Origin: Sipunculus nudus
Taxonomy: Eukaryota; Annelida; Sipuncula; Golfingiida; Sipunculidae
Length of the DNA: 64,000 nt
Reading direction: 5' to 3'
Assembly (NCBI GenBank): GCA_026874595.1
Contig: CM049315.1
Location: forward strand, 69,137,916-69,201,915
Below are positions 33,899 through 45,410 of this stretch, in pieces. The translations under genes and the position numbers were made by a program. Numbering within the stretch: the stretch's first letter is position 1; each line of letters starts with the position of its first letter. The notes beneath the pieces were generated by a model. That model was not told the DNA's origin. It saw only the letters and a program-made list of their open reading frames with translations, and searched no databases.

Positions 33899-34970
33899 AT
33901 GATGGCAGACGAAGAAAAGGATGTCTTCAAAACCAACCAAGAACAGTCGGACAATTTTGAATTGGGCGCATGGGCCGCAATTGTTGGTTCGACAAAGAAG
34001 ACCATCGCGGTTTTGCTTAAGGAAGACCTTACCTCCGTAGACGTGCTAGGATTACTAAGTGAAAAGGACGTCTTAGACTTGTCCCTTACGCTTGGCCAAA
34101 GGAAACTTTAATGGCTGCTATAACGCGTTTAGATAATAGCAGTATTGAAATAACCCCGTGAAAGCGTAGCTTACCCTTTGGAAAGCCAGTCTGTAAGGGG
34201 ACCTGCAAGCCTGACAATTCACGACATCAGGGGACAGAATGCCCATTTAAAATCGGCAGGTAAGGTCTTTGATGATTTCTTTGCCCAAGACACAAATGTA
34301 CCCATTGCAAAAGATATTTTTTATGCAAGCAATGATCCCTGGCCATACAGCGAGGCACCAAAGGACCCTTTACATCCAAGATCAATTCTGACTATTAAAG
34401 CAAGTAAAAACAATGTCGTGCATATCTCAGAGTTTTTACCAGAACGTATTAAAAACGGTATTAGTAGCGTATAAGGGGCCAGGCTTTGTATGCTCAAAGC
34501 AGCACATTGGTTATGACGATCACCCATACAGTGGTATTACCATAGAAGAATGGTCTGCAGCAAACTGTCGCCTTATGTCGCATCTACTCCATTCTGGCGA
34601 TCTTCATGTTACAGACATTGATTATTATCTGGCTTATACCACACGAATCTATGATCTTCTAAGTAAAATTGGGATTCATTATTAGACTGATTATCAGTAC
34701 AGGGAACGTCAAGCAGAAAATGGTTTTAAATGGGGCGCCCTCACAGCGAACATGGAACAACAACAACTCTGGCAGGCTAAATACAGTCATTATATAATTC
34801 AGAATCGTTCAGGCAGTTCCAAATACCCAGGTTCATTACAGGAACAGAGGAAACCCGAGTGTAGATTGTTTAAAATTCGGAATGGAAATTGCCCTTTTGG
34901 TGATTCGCGTAAATTGCATGTAAATAATGACAATAAGGGAGCTGGTGCAGAAGCACGATTTTCTGTCTAA
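33899..34970 (+). pseudogene. DIRS-like gag-type ORF, frameshifted
   Basis: Consecutive frames (33899-34111, 34178-34474, 34413-34685, 34752-34970) read as one decayed protein. It has an acidic N-terminal helical segment, a middle part (YKGPGFVCSKQHIGYDDHPY, EEWSAANCRLMSHLL) and RQAENGFKWGALTANMEQQ. It ends with a Cys-rich fragment (PECRLFKIRNGNCPFG) recalling the C..FN.G.C.F..C zinc-binding end of DIRS gag. There are at least three frameshifts or stops. Family assignment also rests on the reverse transcriptase that follows. Confidence 0.6.
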
Positions 34971-35002
34971 AAAAAAGATATGTAAATACCCAGGGATCGT
35001 TA

Positions 35003-35701
35003 ATGTTAGCAGCTTGGGAGCAGTTGTTGTCAAATCATGACCCAGACAGACCTTATATTTTGCGTGGGGTACGCAAAGGCTTTCATATCCTCAGCCAGCC
35101 CGTTGTTATTAACAAAGCCGTTGAGATTGATAATTATAAATCGGCAACTGCGCCCTCTCTTGCAAATCGGGTTGAAGCCCAAATAATAGAAGATTTGGAC
35201 AACGACCAATATCACATTGTGAATAAAGCACCACCCATTGTCTCAGCATTAGGGACTGTTCCTCAGAAAGGGTCTTCAAAGTATTGTATAATTCATGACT
35301 GTAGCAGACCGACTCGGGAGGCGCTTAATGACTTTGCGTATAAAGACCCCTTCAAATATCAATCAGTTCAAGACGCTATAGATCTAGTCACGGAAGGTTC
35401 GTTACTTTCCAAAGTAGATCTCTCCAATGCTTACCGCATGGTTAAAATTCACCATGAGGATTATGCTGCCACAGGCCTTAAGTGTACATTTTCAGGGAAT
35501 TCAAGATCCACATGCATGATTGATAAACGCTTACCCTTAAATGAGATTGTGGAAATAGGAAAGATTTATAAAACGAAAGATTTGGCAAATTATTTGAAAC
35601 GAGTGCCTACCAATCCCATAGTGAACAATGCTGCCAATACCGAGCTTGGACGTTATGGCGCTATCAACATGTGGACTTCCAGCAAGCGCGCAGAAAATTA
35701 A
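35003..35701 (+). pseudogene. DIRS-like reverse transcriptase, truncated
   Basis: An open 232-codon frame. YILRGVRKGFHI, then VPQKGSSKYCIIHDCSRP, ALNDFAYKDPFKYQSVQDA and LLSKVDLSNAYRMVKIHHED are fingers and palm motifs of DIRS-type reverse transcriptase, with the first catalytic Asp in KVDLSNAYR. After ATGLKC.F the frame switches to an unrelated tail (LPLNEIVEIGKIY, DLANYLKRVPTNP) with no YxDD motif. An internal deletion has therefore fused the start of the RT to a downstream ORF end that I do not recognise. Confidence 0.8.
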
Positions 35702-35721
35702 GAATTGACATCATGAAACCA

Positions 35722-35746
35722 TATATATATATATATATATATATAT
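35722..35746. repeat. Short (AT)n run
   Basis: About 12 AT dinucleotides just after the end of the DIRS-like reverse transcriptase frame. Confidence 0.9.
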
Positions 35747-36100
35747 TTCTCTGAGCTTTTAAATGAAAATAATACACAAAGAAAAAAAGAAGTGTATCGC
35801 AATACGTATTGTATCCGAATAAGCTGACCGTTACTCAGCTCTAGATCTCACGGAGGGTAAATTCTCAACTAATCAGAACATCTCAAACATCTTCACACCA
35901 CGACTAATTAAAGCCCAAAGCAATGTTAGGCCTTTTTAAACTGCAGGCAAGGTAAAGGCCTGTCTAAACTACTAGCAAGGTATATTTCCCCTGCCGGGAG
36001 TTTAGCCAGTATAGAATAAACAGCCGGAACTGCCCAGCAAATTAGCCACTCCCTTTAAATTGTCATTCCTTCTATTATAATAATTTATACATCCCGCGGT

Positions 36101-37018
36101 TTCTTAAAATAACGATAAATATAATATCCCCTACAATATAGCATACATATAAAAATGTATTATAAAATAATATAGTTCATATATTCTGTAAACATATTAG
36201 TGAATAATATATGTATATATTATATATTCAGGCATTTTACCAGGGACATCGAATCATCCTGTTCAAGCTGTATTTAAACTTGCGTGCCCTCAAAGGTCAC
36301 AATTCAGGTAACGACATTAACCAGTCCATTTCGATAAAGTTTAGCAACAGGTTGCCACTGTACTGACGATCATGACGTGTAAAAAGGGAAACGCTCTGTA
36401 CAATGCAATGTGTGGAACAAACACTACACAGTTCTTCATAATGTGGCCATTCGGATTTCAAAGCCGCTTTCACTGGAAATGTTGAAATATTTAATAGATG
36501 TTCATGTTTTAATATGAATATCCAATGGTCTACTGACAACGAATTGACACCTCCCTTTAATGTGACAAAACATATGCCGAGGCATTATATGAAGTGATTT
36601 GTCGGGAATATTAAGGATGCTTCCAATGTAAATATACATATCAATTGTGTACGTCGCTTTTTTTATTATACGTATTCCAAAATCATCTCATGCCATTCTG
36701 AAAGTGACAGGCTATGATTGCCATTTAGCAGAAAAGCCCTTTTCCTGATGTTCTTTTTATTTTCTTACAGTCTTTTTGTCTATGTACTTTCTCTTGTGTC
36801 GTTTATTGTCAGTAACTAGATGAGATCGGCCGTTTTATTTTTATCTTCAATGGAGAAAATAGTTTATTTCAAAGAGTTTTTACTGATGAAGTAATCGCTA
36901 TTCCGCCGTATTGACATCCTGGATATCAGAACAAAATTTGTTAGCGTTATAGGAATAGCAAATATTTTAGGATGACTTTCATCATATCAAACATAGTATT
37001 TATATCGAGGTATCAGTA
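36101..37018. other. Non-coding spacer
   Basis: The left end resumes the old paralogy with 15.84 kb (AACG(A/T)TAAAT.TAATATCCCC). The rest shows no coding frame or repeat I recognise. Confidence 0.45.

Positions 37019-37112
<94 letters not shown>
37019..37112. repeat. (AT)n-(GA)n compound microsatellite
   Basis: AT dinucleotides to 37066, then GA dinucleotides to about 37112. They directly abut the left end of the tRNA-like inverted module. Confidence 0.95.
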
Positions 37113-37114
<2 letters not shown>

Positions 37115-37180
37115 GAATGAATAGCCATGCTGGTTCGTTGTACGAAGAAATGGAACAAGAATGCACAGAAAAGTCGGTTC

Positions 37181-37246
37181 ACTGCCGAATCGAACCCATC
37201 ACCTTACGATTGCCGTTCGCTAGCTCTATTACTGAGCTACAGCAGA
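37181..37246 (-). pseudogene. tRNA-like sequence, left arm
   Basis: On the minus strand: TCTGCTG, TA, D-arm GCTC...GAGC, an anticodon-arm-like stem, then GGGTTCGATT. About five bases of the T-stem (CTCAT in the right copy) are missing, so it cannot fold as a full tRNA. Confidence 0.6.
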
Positions 37247-37409
37247 TCCCCGACCCCTCTGTGTATTTGCACATATTTCTGTGAACAACTAACCAGCATT
37301 GCTATTCATTCATCTCTCTGTATACTATATGCCTCACACCACATAAGGCCACCAGTTCTCCCTGCTGTTTGCAAAGTTGCTGTGCCAACACATGTAGTGG
37401 GTAGTACTC

Positions 37410-37451
37410 TGACGTCACGGCAGTGACGTCAGATCGCTGGTTCTATAAAAG
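37410..37451 (+). promoter_or_regulatory. Twin TGACGTCA sites and TATA box
   Basis: Two complete palindromic TGACGTCA sequences (37410-37417 and 37424-37431), the consensus cAMP-response element bound by CREB/ATF, are six bases apart. TATAAAAG follows at 37444-37451. The tRNA-like sequence starts 28 bases after the TATA box, where a polymerase II start would fall. Whether this drives transcription is unknown. Confidence 0.45.
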
Positions 37452-37478
37452 TGTGCAAATACACAGGGGGGTCGGGGA

Positions 37479-37550
37479 TCTGCTGTAGCTCAGTGGATAG
37501 AGCAAACGACCGGCTGTCGTAAGGTCATGGGTTCGATTCTCATCGGCAGT
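37479..37550 (+). pseudogene. tRNA-like sequence, right arm
   Basis: 72 nt that fit a cloverleaf: acceptor TCTGCTG/CGGCAGT (first pair mismatched), TA, D-stem GCTC/GAGC, anticodon stem AACGA/TCGTA (one mismatch), loop CCGGCTG, T-stem ATGGG/CTCAT and T-loop TTCGATT. Boxes A and B for RNA polymerase III are good. Position 33 is C instead of the near-universal U, and the sequence sits in a repeat. I regard it as a tRNA-derived repeat rather than a working tRNA gene; the nominal anticodon would be GGC. Confidence 0.55.
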
Positions 37551-37579
37551 GAACCGACCTTTCTGTGTATTCTTGTTCC

Positions 37580-37583
<4 letters not shown>

Positions 37584-37638
<55 letters not shown>
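37584..37638. repeat. (AT)n microsatellite
   Basis: Interrupted AT run directly abutting the right end of the tRNA-like module. Confidence 0.95.
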
Positions 37639-38299
37639 AAATTAATTTTTAGAATTTGAGAGGTACTCTTATTTATGTTGAAAACAACATATAAAAGGTT
37701 TTATAGTTGTTTCGGAGTGCTTTACGCACGCGTTACAAGCGTGGTCGTCAGGTAAGGGGTCGGTAAACAGTTAACATATATTTGAAAGAAATATGCTTGC
37801 GAATTTACCTACCTGAGCCACTTGGTTTATCTGATATCTGGAAAAGGGAAAATTAAAAGGGGTCATTTCCTCTAACCAACGATTTTAAAGCATTATTTCA
37901 AAATATCAAACTATAGGCATTTGAAGTGAAAAAGCAATCCTCGGTCACAAAGTTTGCATTATTTATATTCTAACATTTTAATTTCTAATGCAGAACCAGC
38001 TATTAAATTCTTATCAATATTTGTTATTTTTATTTATATATTTATTCAAATCAATCATTTATACTTTCTAACGATACCAGAAAACAAATGATGTCATAAT
38101 TGGTCCAATTCCTGAATCAATATTTATGTACGATTTTTAAACAGGTGGTCCGTGGTCCATGACGCGCAGCTGAAATTGTCATACTTATCACACGGGATGA
38201 TATGGTGAAAAACAATTGTTAAGGAACCTTCACCAATGGAAATAATGACCGGCAAAATGCTAAAAAATCCAACTGCTAGGATTTGTGCGATGTCTGACT
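37639..38299. other. Non-coding spacer left of unit B
   Basis: AT-rich with no convincing coding frame. The left boundary of the duplicated block is not visible, because the corresponding part of unit A lies outside the window. Confidence 0.4.
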
Positions 38300-38965
38300 A
38301 TCCAGGTGCTCGGAATTAGGTTTTTTAGCTTGTAGCTAATAGAATATGGATCATCATGACCTAGTGCTGAAGTAGATTTGCAAAGGATCTCCTTGAAATT
38401 TAAGTTAGAAGGTTCCATACGTATGATTTGTGTCTTTCACATTGAAAATTAATGCTTTTTTGTCAATATGTTCACAGTGACAGTATAGGTCACAGTGACC
38501 ACATTGACCCAATATCAGGAATCAAAGAAGATTTGCCAAGGAAATCCCTTGATCTTATATTATAATATCCTAGTTTTAAAATTTTTATTGAAATGTATGA
38601 CTTTTAAGAGCAAATGATCATACTTCTGTTCAGTCGTTCACAGAATATAGTCACCGAGACCTAGTTTCAGGTTGCGAGGGGATTTGTCAAGATCTCCCTG
38701 GTTGTTGCTATGGATGATTCTATGCCTAATGTATACAATTTAAGCCTAACTGCCTTACATGGTACTCAAAATCATGTTTGCAGCATATACAAATGCCGTA
38801 TACGGTAATCTTATTTTAAACTTTCCGCGGAGATTTACCCAAGAACTCCCTGATTGTTATGTCAGAAGATTCTAGGCCAAATGGATACAATTTGTACTCC
38901 TTCTGACTGTCTGGGTGCTCAAAAGCATGTTTTCGGGCCCTAGTTTGAAGAATATAGGCCACTAT
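38300..38965. repeat. Degenerate ~150 bp tandem repeat, unit B copy
   Basis: Variants of GGTGCTC..A..CATGTTT recur at about 38307, 38760 and 38915, consistent with a period near 151-155 bp over at least four units. One unit contains GGTCACAGTGACC, a small palindrome near 38490. The repeat starts left of the sequence alignable with base 1 of the window, so it belongs to the same block as the unit A repeat. Confidence 0.45.
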
Positions 38966-39413
38966 GACCTTTTATGGACACGGTAATTTCTTACTTCAAC
39001 GGTATTGCAGCGACTGCGAGATGATTTTTACTAAAATACTACTGCCTAATATAATTATGATGGATACCAGTTGGGAGCTTTAGTTTGAATTGTTCATAAA
39101 TCATGCAGAAGTCAGGAAGACAAGATCATGAGCAGAATACTGTGTAAAGCATGTTACAGAAAAACATTGGCGCGTTTAATATAGGATATTTAACTGAATA
39201 TGCCTAATATTATAAATGTAATTCTTATATTATTTCAAATGTGTAAACAAAATAGACTTAGACTATGGACAAGATAGCTGTTACTACATATTTGGATCGG
39301 ATCGCATTTAGAAGAAGTCTTCTGTCAGACTTCCATCTGATAACCAATTCTCTAACCCAATTATCTGTACTTAACTCATTAATCTATTGACTTCCTCGCT
39401 TCTTAATCATTTA

Positions 39414-39415
<2 letters not shown>

Positions 39416-39476
<61 letters not shown>

Positions 39477-39483
39477 TATATAT
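39416..39483. repeat. (AT)n microsatellite (unit B)
   Basis: Longer than the unit A counterpart and interrupted by ACAC; immediately precedes the hammerhead-bearing inverted repeat. Confidence 0.95.
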
Positions 39484-39604
39484 AAAACTCTGAAGAAAAA
39501 CAACACTGTAAATTCACAACAGTCTGTTTCACGGAATCTCGTGATCTCATAATCTAGTAAAGTCTAGGCTTTTCAGACCACGCCCTCAGCTTCATTCTAA
39601 CCAC

Positions 39605-39652
39605 ATTCACCTGATGATAGGGTCGCATCCCGTGAAACAGACTGTTGTGAAT
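39605..39652 (+). ncRNA. Hammerhead ribozyme-like motif (unit B)
   Basis: This is identical in all core and stem positions to the unit A motif: CTGATGA at 39611-39617, GTT at 39644-39646, and stem I ATTCAC/GTGAAT at 39605-39610 and 39647-39652. It also lies in the right arm of the long inverted repeat. The same weak stem II base is present, so any loss of function predates the duplication. Confidence 0.5.
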
Positions 39653-39768
39653 TTACAGTGTTCATTTTCTTCAGAGTTATACCTGTCTGGCCTAGTCTGT
39701 AGGCCATAGGGCACTTTAAAACGGAGGGTAACTCTACCTTCTATATATATTATATATATAAAACTTAC

Positions 39769-40062
39769 TTTGATATAGATCTTTTCCTTCCCACCTCCTG
39801 GGTTTATGCAGCTCCGACAAAGTTTGCAGATGTTTGAGACCTGATTGTACACCCCGCCGGAACACCAAGCACGCCTACCGCAAATAGCCAAACACGTGAC
39901 TTTGTCACTGACCTTCTGTTTTACAGGAACACAGTCCAGTTCCACAAAATCTGGTCGAAAGATATCTAGGTAGATGTGAGCACAACAAACGCTGAAGGCA
40001 ATAGCATTTAAAGTCAGGAAAAAGACGATCACGTGAATCAGAACCATAAGTGATTTAATCAT
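39769..40062 (-). CDS. First coding exon: signal/anchor peptide plus PAN/apple-like Cys-rich segment (unit B)
   Basis: This is the same length (294 nt) and frame as the unit A exon, with the same donor (gtaag at 39764-39768) and only a few replacements; all cysteines are retained. Intactness in both copies, in a region where nearly every other reading frame is broken, supports a genuine exon. Reading leftward, the next recognisable host exon is the discoidin exon at 31031-31269. That exon needs a phase-1 upstream neighbour, so at least one short linking exon between 31.3 and 39.7 kb has not been identified. Confidence 0.65.
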
Positions 40063-41329
40063 CGCGGCGGCGGTTGTTTAACCAATTTCACACGGGACGA
40101 ACATCGCACTGACTTTGCCCATGTAAAAGTATCGTTGTCAGTTTTATCAATGTTCCGATCTCATGGACTGATAATGCTTAAATGGAACAAAGGAAGTTAA
40201 TAGACATCATTATTTTTTTTTATTTTATACTAAGTGCTACAAATTCATGTGAGACAGATGTACATTTGTATTGTTATCCCGATAATTGTTCCCCCATGCA
40301 AACCCCATATATCAGCAATTTGAGCACTGAAATTTTCAAGTATCCTGCATTTAAATATCCGCTTAAGTAGCAACATATCAATCATTAATATAGTAAATAT
40401 GTACAGATAGGACTCGGGGTTGTTTCATGTCTATTTGTAAATTGATTAGGTCGGAATGGCGACCTTGGAGAATACGTTCAAACTGTATATCATGCACTTT
40501 TATTTATCTCTGTTTGGGTACCTTGTTAATTTTTTTGTTGTTGTTCATCCACCAATTATTTTCATGAGATTTGATGGAGCCCTATCAATAAATTTTAGTA
40601 GGAGGTTTGTTTAATAATCAAGGAATAATTGCTAGAATATTTTGGCGGATGTCTGAATACAGCTTTTCTATTACAATAAAGACAGATACTTACAGTTTGC
40701 TTCGACTTTATTGAAAAAGAAATATTTCTGTCATTGTGTCACCTCTAAATTAATAAATGTAAAAAAGTCTAATCTTTAAAGGTGAGATTCCGAACCTGAG
40801 ACATATTTTTTTTTTCATTTTAAACAGTGTCAGTCTACTATACCCAGAGCAAACCACAAGACCATCAGACGCAGATCGCTTGCTCGTGGAATTGTTTATA
40901 ACCATGGAGTACTGCGGTTTAGGCGCCTTTCCCCTTTATCCGTATTTCTGCTTGGAAAACTGTGGATAGGTGACAGTTTTCATCTATTTTTTTTCTCTGG
41001 TGGGCAATACAAGTTCTTGATATTGTTCATAAATGCAGTGGAATGTAAGGGAGTTCGTCCACGGACCAGGGAACAATTACTTAAAAGTTGAGGGCGGATC
41101 GGTAACTGTTTGTATAGGAATGGATTAGGTTTGAGACAATTAATGATGATATGCTCTCTGTGAATTACTATCTAGCCGTTTAGTGGAATACCAAAATACT
41201 GTAAGCAACATGCTCAATCGAAATCTTACCTTGTGTGATAAAAATATAAAATGATTTTTATTTGTCTGGAATAATCAATACATGTCAAATTTGGAGGGTC
41301 AGTATAGCAATATTCGTACTGGTACCAGG

Positions 41330-44220
41330 TGTAACCTAAATAGAGTGTGATACAAGTTCCCACATCTAACATGCAAACATACGAATTAATTGATATATGG
41401 AGAGTAAGGAATCCATCTTATTCGAATTTCACTTGAAGAAGTAAAATACATACTATAAAAAGAAGGCTTGGTTATGTTCTAATCTCGAGTTATTTGAATA
41501 AGCAGGTCATACAGGTTAATATAATTCCAGCAATTTTAACAGATCATTCGGCAGTGAAATGTAACATGAAATCACCCAGTGTTTGCAAACATGGCCCGTC
41601 CTTCTGGAAATTAAATGTGTCCCTCATGGAAGATCCAGTTTTTGTGTCACCAATGCGAGAAAAAAAAAATAAAAAAGTAGAAGGAGCATTATGAAAATAA
41701 AAATAGGGAGACAGTATGGTGGAAATATCTAAAGTTTAAAATTAGAGAATATTCAATTTCATGTTCTAATAGAAAATGTAGACGTGAAAAGCTAATACTG
41801 AAAAAAAAAACCTAGAGAAAAGTTTTAAGGATGTAAAATTCAACTCGCACAGCAGTAATAATCAAACTGAGATCGATCAAATATGTCAAAAAATAGATAA
41901 GCATTATGAGAGAAAAGAAGATGGCTCCATAATAAGATATAGAATCACATGGTTTGAGGAAGCGGAGCGTAATTCAAAGTATTTTATGAATCTGGGAAAG
42001 AAAAAAACAAAACCAAAACTACCATAAGAAGATTACTGTGTAATGGAAAAGATATAACAGATCAGCAAAAAATTATGATAGAACTGAAGAGGTTTTTATG
42101 AAGAAAAGTACACTTGTACAGGTACCTTTTCAAAACAAGAATGTACACAACTTCTGTCAGAGTATGATACTCGAGTCCTATCAGATATGCAAGCAGCTAG
42201 TTGTGATGGACTGATTTAAAAAAAGAAGTCTTTTCAACGTTGAAATAAATGAAAAAAATATTAAAACTCCCGGGAATGATGGATTTCCAAAAGAATTTTT
42301 TTATCTCGTCGGGAAGGATCTCGTTAATTGTTTGCCCAGATGTTTTGAGGAGGGTAAGCTAACTACAAGTCAAAGGAAAGCAGTGGTTAATTTGATAGAA
42401 AAAATTGTTAAAGAATCGTTTAATCTCATCATGGCGACCAATTAGTTTGTTAGATGTCGAATATAAGATATTAAGTAAAATTTTAGCACGGCGCTCAAAT
42501 GTTGTCCTTCCTAATCTGATTAATGAGGACCAGACGGCCTTTGTTCCTGGGGGAACCATTTGTGAAACGAACCATTTAATCTGTGATATCTTAGATTTTT
42601 GTATCAAAGAAAATAAACCTAATATCTTGTTTGCTGTTGATTTTTCTGCTGCTTTCGACTCCATAGATCGTAACTATATGTTCAGTGTTTTGGAAAATGT
42701 TGTCTTCCAGACAGGTTTTATTAAATGGGTACAACTTCTGCATAACGATATCCAAAGCTGTATAATAAAAAATGGATACCCCACAGGATATATCAGATTA
42801 GCAAAAGGTACCAGACAAGGAGATCACTGGCGTCATATTTGTTTGTCATGGCCATAGAGATCCTAGCAATAATAGTACGTAAATCTGTGTCTATCAAAGG
42901 GATTAATATTAACGGCTTTGAAATTAAACAGTGTATGTATGCATACGATACAACGTTTTTGGCAACAACGGTAGCTTGAGGCTGCTTGATATTGATACAA
43001 TAATAGAAACTCAAAGATTTATGTGGATGAAGAAAATCATCACGGGTGACACGACAATACACGTAATAATACCTGATCTTTATTTAAAACTCGTAGGTGG
43101 ATTTAATAGTATCAGAGGTAACTTGGATCCTGACATTTTAAAAATAGGAATATTATCTTTTTATTTACGTTGCCTTAATGTATGGCACTCTGTTACCTCC
43201 GGGGACCAATAAGTAAAGAAACAATCTTGACACAACTTCTACCGAATAACAGAAACATCAAGAATGGAGGTAAATCAGTGTATTATTATTTTCTTGATAG
43301 TCTTGGTATAAAATATGTTCCTGTTGTGTACGATGACAGAGGTAAAAGAAAAGTTAATGAAGTTGTAGCAAAAACAGTTTTGCTTACAACAAATTCTATA
43401 TCCACTGGATAGCTCCGCAAAGGACTATTCCACAAAAATGGTTTCAGGATAATGATTTAAACAGATATTTTGAGGTTAATAGTGCTTCGGTATTAAATAA
43501 TGTAGTTATATCCTACAATGACGTGGTTCTAGATTTAGACAAACTCATATTCAGAAGTGTCTACGACAAAATAATATCATGTAAAATTTCTAAACCAGTC
43601 TTCAAAATAAAGTTACCAAACCTTTATAAAGACCTCAACTTGAAACGAGCAATTAATAACTCTTACAAGACCACTCTGGACATGTATCTAGGGAAATTTC
43701 AGTTTCAGAGTTCTGCATATCATCCTCGCTGTTAACGAAAATCTAATCAGATGGAGGATAAAAGACACAAACAGATATTCAAATTGGTTAATTGAAAATG
43801 AACATATTGATCATTTATTCTGTGATTTCACATTTCATAAAACTGTTACTTGCAAATTTAGTCTTGGGCAAAGAACTTTGGATTAGAGACGCCAAGCCTC
43901 GGTCGTCAACGTTTAAACACTGGAGCAGAAAAAATCAGAACATGCTGCCCTTGTAAATATGTTGATGTTGGTCTACAAGATCATCGTTTAAGTAATAGGA
44001 ATAATCTGGCACTTCTTTCATTGGATCAGTATGTGACAAAACTGAGGAGATTTGAATATCTTGAACGCAAACTGGCGGAAAAAAAGGCACAAAAGTACTG
44101 TATATGAAATAAAATGGAAGCCAATTCCTCAAACTATACTAAACAAGAAGTGATGTATATTATTCAACGACTATCATTTTGCAATATACAGCCAGGCGGT
44201 GACCCTTTTGGCTTCATGGG
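41330..44220 (+). pseudogene. L1-like LINE ORF2 remnant, 5'-truncated (unit B)
   Basis: This aligns throughout with the unit A remnant. The endonuclease end is at 41494-41640, RT at 42405-42960 and the C-terminal region at 43000-44150. It shares the frameshift after GDP and the YAYD active-site change, so the element was dead before duplication. It also has private indels, for example in the A-runs near 41665 and a loss near 42415. Confidence 0.9.
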
Positions 44221-44977
44221 TGTGTATATAATATGTGATTTTTATTTCACTTTTATGTGAATATAGTATGAAATGTAAACATAATAGGAAACGTAAGTTT
44301 TTGTATTGATTTCACAATTCGATCTGTTAAGTACTGTGAGACAAACTTATGAATTTTTAAAAATAATAATGATTTGAAATAATGGAATGTTCAGTGATAA
44401 ACACATTAACGTAAATACATGAACTGGGAAGCAGAAAGTTTTATATAAATATATATTTATGTATTTGTATCAATGTACCTGCCGGATACTAAATTTTTTA
44501 CAGGTAATTTGGGTTTCGTAATATCTTAAAGTCATAAAAATTCTAAAACCAAATGAACCTTGACAGATTTATATGGTATTCGCATGTAAAACATGGAATT
44601 GTACTTGTTTATTGGTTTGTAACTCACTGTTGTAAATTTCATAATAGTCTCTGATGTCATTGATGAAACCAAACTTAAAAAAATAAAGAACAAGTACAAA
44701 TCTGAGACATCATAGAGATAGAGAAAAAATCCCAATTTTGTAGAAAAGTAAATATTATAGCCAGCCACACGTGACACCCCCACCCTCTGAAGTTTGACGT
44801 TTTGCTTAGACATTTAAGGTAAGAGTAGTAGATGAACAGAAAATCCTTATAATACATTTTTTCAGGTTCTACTTTTTTAGAATAACTTGGAGTTTTTGAA
44901 AAAGTACCGTGAGTTCCAAACAATGTATTTTGAGTTCCAGTTAAAGGCCACTTGACAAGAGGTTGAAGTTTCTCTGA

Positions 44978-45410
44978 TCATGCAATTTGATAAGCAAATT
45001 CAATAACCAAACCAGCACCTGCACAACAATCATTCCCTAATAACATTGGAGTTTGGAGATGTGGAGTTACAATACATTCCGTTTGGTGAGAATATCCAAC
45101 ACACTCGAGATCAACTAGAACATATCCAATAGCAGAGAACTCTGATCCTTCAAACCACCTCAAAACCTGATTCCTCTTCTTAACAATGGTGAGCCCTAAA
45201 TCATGACACAAGTCTTCTCTGATCATTGAAACAGAAGATCCAGAATCAACCAAACTATAACATTCCTGACCATTTACTTTAAGTGTTACTAAGGGTCCAT
45301 TTTGGGAAGTGGGTGGAAATCTATCAGATGAAAATACAGAACAATCCTTACTCTGCAATTTCGGAATAAACTCTTTAGTATGAACACTGAATTTTGGAAT
45401 AATTTCTTTG
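44978..45410 (-). pseudogene. Retropepsin domain of an LTR retrotransposon (unit B)
   Basis: This has the same DSGSS catalytic motif and flanks as unit A, with a stop after the AYQIA segment that A lacks. The downstream stretch to 44530 is degenerate, as in A. Confidence 0.85.

Larger units (their letters stand above)
31816..36100 (+). mobile_element. DIRS-like retrotransposon with inverted termini, internally deleted
   Basis: Bounded by imperfect inverted repeats: left CGGCAGGGGAAAT...TACCTAGCAGGTAGTTGAGA (31828-31865) and right the reverse complement of CGGCAGGGGAAATATACCTTGCTAGTAGTTTAG (35964-35998). The paralogous sequence at 15.79-15.85 kb runs across the site without the insert, giving approximate boundaries. 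Inside are DIRS-type gag and reverse transcriptase frames. Inverted rather than direct terminal repeats and no clear target duplication fit the DIRS order, which integrates with a tyrosine recombinase. No recombinase remains, so the element is a deletion derivative. Confidence 0.7.
37105..37583. repeat. Inverted tRNA-like module between microsatellites
   Basis: Arms 37149-37273 and 37452-37582 are inverted copies, each containing a tRNA-like sequence. The left tRNA-like part is also bracketed by its own ~36-bp inverted repeat (37105-37141 and 37284-37319). The whole is enclosed by (AT)n/(GA)n on the left and (AT)n on the right. It looks like a tRNA-derived SINE or foldback element. No protein. 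Confidence 0.75.

Noticed and set aside
37479-37550. Functional tRNA gene
   Set aside because: C at position 33, a mismatch in the anticodon stem, and an inverted degenerate partner copy within a repeat module make a tRNA-derived repeat more likely.
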